A DNA stretch of 64,000 bases from Isoetes taiwanensis (taxonomy: Eukaryota > Streptophyta > Lycopodiopsida > Isoetales > Isoetaceae): the NCBI GenBank assembly GCA_021234155.1, contig JAJEKV010000027.1, forward strand, positions 2,789,167-2,853,166, written 5' to 3'. The translations under genes were made by a program, and so were the position numbers. Positions 21,724 to 30,375 of this stretch are shown here, piece by piece (within the stretch, counting starts at the first letter, position 1; each line of letters opens with the position of its first letter). A model generated the notes under the pieces. It did not search any database. It was given only the letters and a program-made list of their open reading frames with translations, and was not told the origin of the DNA.

Positions 21724-23498
21724 CTAATCTTGAAATCGCCGGTAAGATGGGTTGTCCTCAAGGAACTTCTTAACTTGGGCCGTTCCTATGGAGTGTCCCA
21801 AGTTCCTAAGGACGTTAGTCGACGTCCCGCCCTGCAAGGCCGTCACCAACTCTTCCACCCCTAGCGGAGGTGTAGGCCGCAGCTATTCGCCAATCTTCCC
21901 CGTCGGTAGGGCACGCCGGTCGAAGAGGTCAAGTGCCATTGCTCTCTTCACTAGGACAGCATAGTCGACATTTGCCGCTATTCGAGCATGCCTGCTGAAG
22001 CCTGAGAGTGCAATAAGCATGAACACTCCTTCTTCACCTCGTGGGCTGAATTTGCGGTGTATCACCGCTATTCTCCCCATCCAAAGAAGCGAGGCAGGTA
22101 GTATCTCGGCGACTGCAGTTGTGTGTGTCGCAGATGATTCCCCACTTGCTTGGCCTCCGGCCAGCGCCGTCAGGCGTACTGCGTCGACCTCTACCTCGGT
22201 CGGCTCGGTGATACGCGGTGTGGAGTCGACTGGCTGTCGCATTCCTGCTTCTTTGCCGGGGTGGTGTCGAGGGGCTCCGGCATCAAGATGCTGGTGGTCT
22301 TGCCTCTGATCCCCATCCGTTCCTTTGGATGGCGAGGAACTCTTCTTCCGATGGCGGTCTCCGGCCTCCCGCCAACACGTCTTATCTTCGTAGGCACGGA
22401 TGTCGGAAGCTCACTCCCCCGTGTAAGTGTGGCTTCCGCACTTGGAGCGGAAAGTCTGAGGCTTCGGTCCGGTAGTGCGCAATTGTGGAGTCGACTGGCT
22501 AATGTCGATTCTGCTCCTCTTGCTGGGGTGGTGTCGAGGGGCTCGCATCAAGATCTTTGGTGGTCTTGCCACATCCCCATCCGCCACGGATGGCGAGGAA
22601 CTCTTCTTAAGATGGCGGTCTCCTGCCTCCATAGCTTTGCCTTATCTTGCCAGGGGCACGGATGTGGGAAGTCCACTTGCGGTAGGTGTCGGCTTCCTCG
22701 CACTTGGGCAGAAAGTCTCGGAGGGCTTCCCTGCACGATGAAGTCGCCCAAATCCGATTCTTTGTCATTGGTTGGTGCAAAAACTCATTAAGCCGCTCCC
22801 TCCCTCTCGCATTCGGAAAGATTACAGATGTCACCGGAGTAGATACTCCTCTCGCTGATGATGATGGGGGCTAGGCTTGTGATGCCTAGCCCAAGTGGTG
22901 GAAAGCCACTCAGGGTCCGCCGGGCCCGCTCGATGTTGGCCCAGCTCCTCCTGCAGGCGCCGTTCTTAGTTCGAAGTCGAAGCTCAGGTGTACTCTTCGC
23001 CGTCCTACCTCCTCTTCTTCTTCTCTTCCTTCTTGCTCCCGCCGGTAACGCAAAAACATCCGCTCTTCTCGCTTGGGCGCTATGGGGTCCACCTCCATCG
23101 GAGGATAGAGGTTGCCCCATTGGGTTGGCACGGTGGGATAGGAAAATAGCTAGGGCGGCGGCAGTAGGAGAAATACTTGGTCTCAGCTGTCCGCCGTGAC
23201 CATGTAGTCTGACCTACCTCTGCCTTGTTAGTCAAGTACTTGGCGATGTTCTACATCGCCCAAAGGCCGCTTGAAGGGATGGGCGGGGAATAAAATAGCC
23301 TATGCAAGGGGGGAGCTGGACGAGGGAGGGTCCCACCCTAGCTTGGAACTCTGCTAAAACTTGTCTATATGCTGGGGTTGCATTCAAAGTGGCTTGGACA
23401 TCTATTTCTTTCCCAAAGACTCGGAAGATGTTATTGACATCCGCCTCGGCAGCATGGGCACTGGCGCTGTACCATCGCCTGAAGTCAGCAGTGGCCAT
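21724..23498 (-). pseudogene. ORF X of the inner gypsy element (unknown accessory protein)
   Basis: Starts at ATG 23498 (MATADFRRWYSASAHAAEAD) and ends at TAG 21724-21726 after VKKFLEDNPSYRRFQD. The span is 1775 nt, about 1510 nt without a 265-bp internal duplication, equal to the outer copy's 1509 nt. N-terminal ~170 residues: VFGKEIDVQATLNATPAYRQ, then VGPSLVQLPPCIGYF. The middle is acidic, Gln/Glu- and Ser-rich. The C-terminal part has SGFSRHARIAANVDYAVLV and VEELVTALQG. Several frame changes interrupt it. I recognise no family. It is preceded by the hairpin pair and TATAAATA and followed by an A/T-rich tail, so it looks like a separate transcription unit rather than part of gag. Confidence 0.7.
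22221..22750. repeat. 265-bp tandem duplication inside inner ORF X
   Basis: TGGAGTCGACTGGCT starts at 22221 and again at 22486. The following 250 bp align (GGGGTGGTGTCGAGGGGCT, GGCGAGGAACTCTTCTT, GGCACGGATGT) with many small differences. The outer copy has one unit (about 30880-31130). The length is not a multiple of three. Confidence 0.85.
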
Positions 23499-23612
23499 TG
23501 ATCTAGCGAAGAAGAGACTAGCAAACAGATGCAGAAGCACCTCAAGGAGCTGGAAGATCGCCTAAGCAATGGAGAACAAACTTGTAGGGTGCCAAATGGG
23601 AAATGGGGGACC

Positions 23613-23620
23613 TATTTATA
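23613..23620 (-). promoter_or_regulatory. TATA box before inner ORF X
   Basis: Minus strand TATAAATA, 115 nt before the ORF X ATG at 23498. The same octamer occurs at the same distance before outer ORF X (31998-32005) and before both H3-like ORFs (25500-25507, 33984-33991). Four-of-four conservation supports an internal promoter. Confidence 0.7.
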
Positions 23621-23758
23621 GAAAAGGGGAAAACCCTAATTTTTGGATGACCTAGAATTTACTGGGATTGGGCGATTCTGATCTATTAAGAGGTGCAATT
23701 GAGAGTTTGAAGACTACTTTTATCATTTGGGTATGGCATGGTGAAGAATTGCTGCGAG

Positions 23759-23825
23759 GTCTCACACGTTGCGCCCAGACCGATAATGAAACGTTCATTT
23801 TCTGCCCTGGCGCGACGTGTGAGAC
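23759..23825. promoter_or_regulatory. Hairpin 4 (nearest ORF X), inner element
   Basis: GTCTCACACGTTGCGCC pairs with GGCGCGACGTGTGAGAC (17 bp, one T-G wobble). Inside, GATAATGAA and TTCATTTTC form a second stem. This is one of eight copies in the two gypsy elements, two before each extra ORF. Confidence 0.85.
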
Positions 23826-23957
23826 ATGGGTTCTAAATGGGCTAAACTTGATCAATTTGGGTGATCTAAGGGTCGAATCTTACTGGACTCGTCGAGTTAG
23901 ACAGAATTGACCCCTTATTTGGTCAATTTGGAGCAGTTTTGGGCCTATTTGGGCATG

Positions 23958-24025
23958 GTCTCATCGCTATTGCGCCCAAAAAATGGAAAGTTCATTTTTC
24001 TCATCTGGGCGCCGACGTGTGAGAC
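23958..24025. promoter_or_regulatory. Hairpin 3, inner element (degenerate left arm)
   Basis: Right arm GGCGCCGACGTGTGAGAC is well kept. The left arm reads GTCTCATCGCTATTGCGCC with substitutions that weaken the stem. It lies between the H3-like stop (24170) and hairpin 4. Confidence 0.75.
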
Positions 24026-24169
24026 ATCGTCTTAATTTTGCTCAAAAAGTCCAATTTTACTAAAACAAAAACCAGAATTCAATATCTTAACCTAATTAAG
24101 CAAGATTAAACATATTATTTACACAAAGATTCTTTATATTAACAAAAATTTCCATTATTTACAAGAAGT

Positions 24170-25402
24170 TCAAGGGCGTTCTCCCTTGATGTGTCTAGCC
24201 AGATGCATATCCTGTCTCATGAGTGTGACCCTCTTCGCGTGAACTGGCGGTAGTCGAATCTTCAAAGTGCTGCACCGGTTTTGCTCTCCGCCTTCCCCAC
24301 AGGCACAGCAACATTTCATCGGTCACCCGCATGTCTGTGTTATACTCTTGCATAACCTCTCGGACCAAGCGTTGAAACGGTGCCCGGGGGATCAAGAGTC
24401 CGTAACTTCGCTGGAAGTGCCGGATTTCCTTGAGGGCTCTCTGCTTCTTCTGCTTGCTGTTGGTCCGCTTCTTTCCTGGTGCTCTGGGAGGCTTGGGCCT
24501 GGGTGGCGGCGGCTTCAGGGTCTGGCTTTTTGTCGGGTGTCCGCCTTCAATTGTTCTCACCATGTGCTCTTGGTAGTAAGCGTTGTATGCCTCCCACTTC
24601 GCCATGTAGGCGTTGTGCTCCTTGATCTTCTTCTGATAGACCTTGACGGGGTCTATCACGTATGCCTCCCGTTGTGGTCGCGGGGCTTTAACCCTATCCC
24701 ACGTCGGGAAAGGTGGGGGCTTCGGGCGCCGCTACTGGCTGCTCTCGCCAGTGCGACCTTCTCGTGTACTTCCTTCTCCATGACCTGGTTTTGAAGAGCT
24801 TGCCCCCTCGGTGTTGGGGACGTAATCTTCGTCCGAAGCCGCCGTAGAAGGCGGGTCCGCCGCTGATGGCTCATTTGATGGCGGGACCTTTCGCCGCTTA
24901 CCAACCTTCACAACCTGTTCTCTTGCTGCGCCTTTAATGCCTTTGGCCCTCTTCCTCTTATTTCGGCCGTGGTTAGTTCGCTCGTCCTCCCGTCTTTTGT
25001 CCTTCTCTCTCGGCGACTTTGGCTTCATACTTGCCGATGAATGCCGCGAGGTCTGCTTCTTCAACCGGGGCTAAGCTTCGGGCCGCTGCTCCTCTCTCTC
25101 GCCTTCCCCGCAGACGGGCCCAAGCTTCGAAGTTGTTCCTCGGCGGCCGGGCTGTCCCCGCGCCTCCCGTTCCTCCTGCTCCTCCCCGCCCTCCTACGAT
25201 TTCTTCTTGATCTCGGTGCATGACATCTGGCCGCTCCTCCCTATGACCTGTCCCGTTGCTCGGTCCATTCGGTCCTCCTCACCGATGAAGATTCGCGCGC
25301 CCGACATTCTTCTTGGAGTATCCTCTCGATCGGCTGGTCATCGGTGACTTGAAGATTCGCCCTTCTACGGGGCTTCCTAGCAGTCCGCTTTGTCCGGGCC
25401 AT
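24170..25402 (-). CDS. Histone H3-like protein encoded by the inner gypsy element
   Basis: ATG at 25402 opens with MARTKRTARKPRRR: residues 1-9 copy the canonical H3 tail except Q5 to R, keeping K4 and K9; S10 is P. About 270 residues of charged linker follow (acidic and Ser/Pro runs, GKRRKVPP as a possible nuclear signal, VIDPVKVYQKKIKEHNAY). Then comes an H3 fold: ALKEIRHFQRS (alpha-N), LLIP.APFQRLVREV (alpha-1), YNTDMRV (loop 1), a 23-residue segment to FED that aligns without gaps to H3 alpha-2, and VHAKRVTLMRQDMHLARHIK with stop at 24170. Total is about 410 residues versus 135 for H3. Frame changes occur in the linker and just after FEDST (2-nt loss relative to the outer copy), so this copy may be non-functional or misassembled. 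Known family: nucleosomal histone; the role in an element is inference. Confidence 0.88.
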
Positions 25403-25499
25403 ATTCGACTTCCGCCACGATCCGAAGCTATCATGAGAAGATCGCCTTGGCAACGAGCAGATTTTCTAAGGGCTGGACGAAAATGGGGGTGCCTAGATC

Positions 25500-25507
25500 T
25501 ATTTATA
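25500..25507 (-). promoter_or_regulatory. TATA box before inner H3-like ORF
   Basis: Minus strand CCTATAAATAGA, 98 nt before the ATG at 25402 and 77 bp after hairpin 2. The leader that follows shares GGCGATCTTC with the ORF X leader, suggesting a duplicated promoter module. Confidence 0.72.
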
Positions 25508-25583
25508 GGGCCGGTTTTAGGTCAAATTTCAAACTACCTTTTAGGGTCATCTGGAAACACCTAGAACACCTAAATTCAAGCAT

Positions 25584-25652
25584 GGTTCACATCGCTATGC
25601 CTGCACCGAGATAATGAAAAGTTCATTTTCGTCTCCGGCCGACGCAGGAGAC
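25584..25652. promoter_or_regulatory. Hairpin 2 (nearest H3-like ORF), inner element, degenerate
   Basis: The central AATGAAAAGTTCATTTTC stem is intact, but both outer arms are eroded (GGTTCACATCGC... / ...GACGCAGGAGAC). The equivalent outer-copy hairpin (34073-34460) carries a MITE. Confidence 0.65.
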
Positions 25653-25788
25653 ATGGTGGGTCCCGCCAAGCAAATTTTGTACTTTCTAAGCATATAACAT
25701 GCCAATTCCTCTACTTCTTAGCTTAAATTTAGACTTATCAAGTTATTTTTCTGTGATTTATAACTTTTTAGTGTGTTTCAAGCTGAAT

Positions 25789-25855
25789 GTCTCACACGTT
25801 GCGCCCAACCCGAAAATGAGATTCTCATTATCTGTCCCGGCGCGACGTGTGAGAC
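25789..25855. promoter_or_regulatory. Hairpin 1, inner element
   Basis: Full 17-bp outer stem GTCTCACACGTTGCGCC / GGCGCGACGTGTGAGAC. Inner stem GAAAATGAG / CTCATTATC is weaker. It lies 200 bp downstream (sense) of the PBS. Confidence 0.85.
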
Positions 25856-26050
25856 CACCTTACTTTTTGGAGGTTGGCTCACCAATTTTTAGTCTTTTTA
25901 TGTTTTCATTCATTTTAACTGTTACTAGCTTAGCATAAACTACAAAAATGAGAAAAAAAAAATTTCCCATTTTTTGAGGTTTAAGGATCCTATCAAGTTA
26001 GTACTACTGGGAGCATGGCCAGTGCTTTGCTCTTGGTCTCCAAGAACATT

Positions 26051-26062
26051 GCTCTGATACCA
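26051..26062 (-). other. Primer binding site (initiator Met-tRNA), inner element
   Basis: Minus strand TGGTATCAGAGC, one base after the 5' LTR end. It is complementary to the 3' end of plant initiator methionine tRNA, the standard primer of many plant LTR elements. The outer copy has the same site at 34862-34873. Confidence 0.92.
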
Positions 26063-26063
26063 C

Positions 26064-27636
26064 TGTGACGTCCCCTACTGGATATTTGCACTTCGCCAGA
26101 TACAAACGAGGAGTTCATCCCCATACCAGCTCCATACCGATACGGGGGCCCTCCACAATCATCTGCACTTAACGGGTCCCAAAGTGGGAAGAGTGAAGGG
26201 GTCATTTTACCCCGCCTCCCTCGGGGCCTACCTAGCTTGGAAGCGTAAAACATATATGTCAAGATACAACATAATCACATATCCACCTCGGCGGGTGGTG
26301 CATCAACATCCGCATAGACAATGATCGCGATCATACATAGGGGTCCTACCCAAGGCTCTCGCTTGAAGGGATGACCGGACTTGGGTCTCCGTGAGTTCAT
26401 TGCGCATGTAATTCATGGCAATGGATTTGACCGCATATGAACATGGCATAGGGTTGTCCACTCCATCCGCCCCTCCCCGTGCACACTTTGCGTATAGGCT
26501 GAAAAGTGTCGACTCGATCAGAGTCTCCGTGGATGCATAGCCAAGAGGCTATTCCCGGGTCTCATCCTCCCAGTTCCGATGGGGGGGAAGGGATCACCCT
26601 CCGTGATCTACATGCCGACTCAAGGTGACTAGAGGGCCACCGCCTGTGATTCGGATCAACCCACTGGAAAATGTACACCACTTCACGGGTGTCGAAGTCC
26701 ATGCCTTACCCCCAAGACTTCGGGCAGTAAGCCATTAGACCTAGTCATAATGGTCCCCGTAGGCCTTACACACCGGAGGGATCGCTCAAGAGTCGAACAT
26801 GAACCTCCTTCTTAGCCATCTCGCCCCTTCACCCACAACCCGTGTGTGGTTCTTGTAATACTGTGTCTAATCTATAGTGTGCTAGAGAGGCTAATCTAGG
26901 AGCATCTACTACCAAGCTTTAAGTCTCTACCCCCCTTCCCAATACAAGGAGTTCATAGAGATACATCATCCATATACATCACAGAAGAACTAAAGAACTA
27001 TATCTAATCTATATCATAGAGTTAGGTTCTTTAGTTAGAGTCTGGTATCTAGAGATCTAGAGGGCTGCTATGGGCAATTTAATAGGCTAAGCCTACTGAT
27101 TCTATGACTGCAATGTGGTTTAAGTTATTAAATTGCCTAAATACCTGATCCTTGGGTTGCTCCTCCTGACCTGAGTTCGACCATCCTGCTGAACTGCCCG
27201 AATCAAGGGAAACTAATGGTGCAATTCTCTCAGACAGAGTCTGGGAGGCGGTTTTGGCTCTTGAGGCAGCCAAAACAGAGCTCTAAAATCCTAGAAACGA
27301 AAAATGGGCAAGTTAGGGTTTCCCCTCCTAAATAGACAAGGGGGTAAGCTAGGGTTTCCAATTATCCCCTTTAGGCATGTGGGATAATTGGGAATGGGCC
27401 CACTTGCCTTTAATGGCTAGGTGGCAAAATGTGCCCACATGGAAAGGTGTGCCCACATTAATGTGCACATTGGTAAATGTGCACATTAATAATAAATGCA
27501 CATTCCTAGCAAGTTGCCCCCTAGGGGCTACCCACCTGGCTACACGTCGGCGTACACGTCAGTCGGAGTGGCGTGTATGCGTGACGAGGCAGTACAGTAT
27601 ACGTCCTGGGACCATATACTGTGCTGGAACGTCACA
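26064..27636 (-). repeat. 5' LTR of the inner gypsy element
   Basis: 1573 bp, TGTGACGTCCCC to GTCACA in plus orientation. Long stretches (for example 26921-27060) are identical to the 3' LTR at 14641-14780. Most differences elsewhere fall at CTG/CAG sites. The right edge abuts the outer element's RT sequence with flank ATGAC. Confidence 0.92.
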
Positions 27637-28987
27637 ATGACCCAGGTATTCCACCCTCTCCGTTGCGAAGTGGCACTTCGACAACTTTGCGTACAACTGG
27701 TGCCTCTTCAACTTCTTCAGCACCCTCCTTAAGTGTTGTACGTGTTCCTCCAGGGATCTGCTATACACCAAAATGTCATCAAAGAATACTATCACAAAGG
27801 TGTCCAAACTCCCTGAAGATGTCATTCATGAGCCTCATGAATGTTGCTGGGGCGTTCGATAAGCCGAAAGGCATTACCGTGAACTCATAGTGCCCATACC
27901 TGGTCCTGAAAGCCGTTTTATGAATATTTTCTTCCTTTATCCGGATCTGATGATAGCCTGACCTTAGGTCGATTTTGGAGAAGACCTTTGCCCCTTGGAG
28001 TTGATCCATCAAGTCGTCAGATCTGGGGAGCGCATACTTATTCTTGATGGTGTGCTTGTTCAACTGCCTATAGTCTATGCACATCCTCAAACTACCATCC
28101 TTCTTCTTGACAAAAAGAATGGGCGCCCCGAATGGTGAGACACTAGGTCTAATAAAGCCTAGGTCGAGCAACTCCTGCAATTGCTTCTTTAGCTCCGTCA
28201 ACTCCTGCGTCGTCATTCTATATGGGGCTTTGCTCGTCGGCTTCGTTCCTGGTTCGAGTGCTATCTCACACTCGACTCCCCTATAAGGAGGAAGCTGCTT
28301 GATCTCATCTGGAAAGAGATCGTGGAACTCCGTGATCAACTTAGCTACTTGCTTGGGCAACTCGCTGAGCTCCTTATCTTCCTTACCCTCTTCTGATTCG
28401 GGCTCTTGGATCTCGAGCTTGAAGATATCGGCTACTTGCTCACTCATTATGCATCTGAACAGCTGCTTACTAGACATGCACTGCATAATGGGAACAACTT
28501 CTTTACCTGTGATCTCTATGATCTTGCCATTGGGTGCTGTGAGGGTCATTTTGCGCTTTCCACAAACAATGAGGGCTCCTGCTGGTCCAAGATATTCCAT
28601 TCCAATGATCAAGTCATACTTGCCGATGCCCATTACCTCTGCCCCCATCTGGATATTAATCCCTGGCAAGTCGATGTCGAAATTAATTCTCTTGCCTGCC
28701 GTCTGCCTTACTGCTCCACTTGCTAAGACGACGGGCCTTGGCTTCGACTTCAGTGGTTTCAACTTCAACATTTCGACCATTCTGGGGGATGCAAAGTTAT
28801 GGCTACTTCCCGAGTCTATCAGGACTACGAAGGACTTGGCCTTGGCCTTCCCTATTGTAGAAATTACCTTATACTGGCTCTCTGCTTGTTCTGTATCTAT
28901 TGCTGCAAAGATATGACACTTTCGCCTTGCGCCGCCGCCGACGGGCCGAGTGTCCCAATCTCCCAACTCACTGAAGGCCGCACTCAT
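27637..28987 (-). pseudogene. pol: Outer gypsy copy: protease and reverse transcriptase, nearly intact
   Basis: A 402-residue frame runs 28987-27779. It holds aspartic protease with [14 protein letters not shown] (residues 55-67), then RT with [53 protein letters not shown] and [18 protein letters not shown] frame change near 27800 moves to the segment holding catalytic FFDDILVYS and RVEYLGH. There the inner element is inserted, and the protein resumes at 13792. This is the best preserved pol stretch in the window and the reference for judging the inner copy. A conserved connecting segment ([17 protein letters not shown]) precedes RT. Confidence 0.93.
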
Positions 28988-30120
28988 GACGTAGGGGTAG
29001 TTCGACGTCCCCGCGACTGACCGGAAGCACCTGGCACTTGTTTTTTTCTATGCACTCCTGCCTCTTTTCCTTGGGCATAGCTCGCAAAAGGACCGACCGC
29101 TTTGGAGTAGTTTGACCCCTCCCCGCTTGTCCTTGAAGGACACACGCTTCTTCTCTGCGCTTCCCCGGTTTGCCACCATATGGGGCTCTAGCTGGACTGG
29201 ACTGGCCGCTCTAGGGCTATAACTCCTCCTTGCCTTGCCTTTATCCCCGATAATACCGCTTGCCTCTCATCCGCTATTCTCAGGTCCCGCCCCTTGCAAG
29301 CTTATTGCCTTGGACTCGCTTCGATACGTTTTTTTAGGGTTTATTGCTCTTACAACCTTGCAAATCTTATCATTCAGCCCTTCAATATAGCTCTCCATTG
29401 CATGCTTTTCACCCAACTTTGGCACATAAAGCCTTAGTCTCATGAATTCCTCTCAGATATTTCTCGATCGACTTGTTGCCCTCGCCGCAACCTCAAAATC
29501 TAGCGCATCATCTTTGGACTTGTGCTCTCTTTGGGACGTAATGGCGCTTTGAAAGCTTTAGCAAACTTTCCGAACTCCTAAGCATCCCCTGCTTAAGCCA
29601 TGGGCCTTGGCATAACCCTTCCACCAAATGCGTCTTTGCTCCTTTTCAGTTGGCTGTTGCCACTCTGCCTTTATCCTTGTCCTTCATACCATAGGCGTTA
29701 CCATACTGGGCCATCTCATCCCGACCGCTCTCTCGCCTCCATGCCCGACGCTGTTCTCACTTGAGAATTGCTCGAGCTTCCCCGCCTTCCATATGTTTCC
29801 CAATGCGAGTCTACCTTCTTCCGGTAGTCCGAGGTTCTCGCCTCTCCTTGTGCTGTCGTCCCTTCTTTCGCTCCCGGACTTGTTCAGCCTCTTTCCTGAG
29901 TCGAGTCACGAGTCCGAGCTTGAGTCGGAGGATTCCGCGGGGGGCCTCCTTCTCTTGCTCCTCCTCTTGTCCTTTCTCGTTTCCCGAAGCCGATGCTTGT
30001 GGCAACCGAAGCGTTGCCCTCCAACCCACTCACCGCCAGCGGCCGGGAAAGCCTTTATCCGCTTCGAGGTCCCCCGTCCTCATCTTGTGACATTTCCTCT
30101 TCTGGGGTCATGGGCCCAAA
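28988..30120 (-). pseudogene. gag: Outer gypsy gag (frame-shifted)
   Basis: Homologous along its length to inner gag (19491-21421) but without the MITE: the single GTGCTCTC target stands at 29535. Core words equivalent to the inner gag are present around 29350-29520 in broken frames. The zinc knuckle at about 29010-29050 is damaged. The N-terminal part includes an acidic and basic stretch near 29811-30029. Confidence 0.75.
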
Positions 30121-30375
30121 TGCTTCATACAGACTCCTTGGCGGGGGTGGCCTTGGCGGAGTCTATTCTTCCCTATGGTCTCGGCGTTGTCGTTCCCCTG
30201 AGCCTAGGCCTCTAGCTGCATACACAAGTAGGTCATGGTTTATTCTCTTGCATTATATATGTTTGTTGGTATAGTTGTGGAACAAAATACATCAACAAAA
30301 CATTTAAAGTGCAAAAGAAATTATATTCATATTATATAATATCCTAATACAAAACCTCCGGGATCAAGAATCTAA

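Larger units (their letters stand above)
13793..27636 (-). mobile_element. Inner copy: full-length ~13.8-kb chromodomain Ty3/gypsy element with two extra genes
   Basis: Complete architecture on the minus strand: 5' LTR 26064-27636, PBS 26051-26062, histone H3-like ORF, ORF X, gag, pol (protease, RT, RNase H, integrase, chromodomain), PPT at 15368-15380, 3' LTR 13793-15367. The LTRs are 1.57 kb and bounded by TG...CA. It sits in the RT gene of another copy of the same family. The flanks read ATGATC on the left and ATGAC on the right, consistent with a 5-bp duplication with one later change. At 13.8 kb it is longer than typical chromoviruses because 4.5 kb of extra coding units lie between PBS and gag. 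Most ORFs carry frame changes, but see the CHG-site observation before calling it dead. Confidence 0.92.

Noticed and set aside
24170-25402. Ordinary host histone H3 gene trapped between repeats
   Set aside because: It lies between PBS and gag in two copies at the same position, has a ~270-residue linker between tail and fold, and shares its promoter layout with ORF X, so it belongs to the element.
23759-25855. CRISPR-like or satellite array from the repeated 67-nt hairpins
   Set aside because: Only four widely spaced copies per element with coding units between them, in a eukaryotic retrotransposon; no regular spacers.
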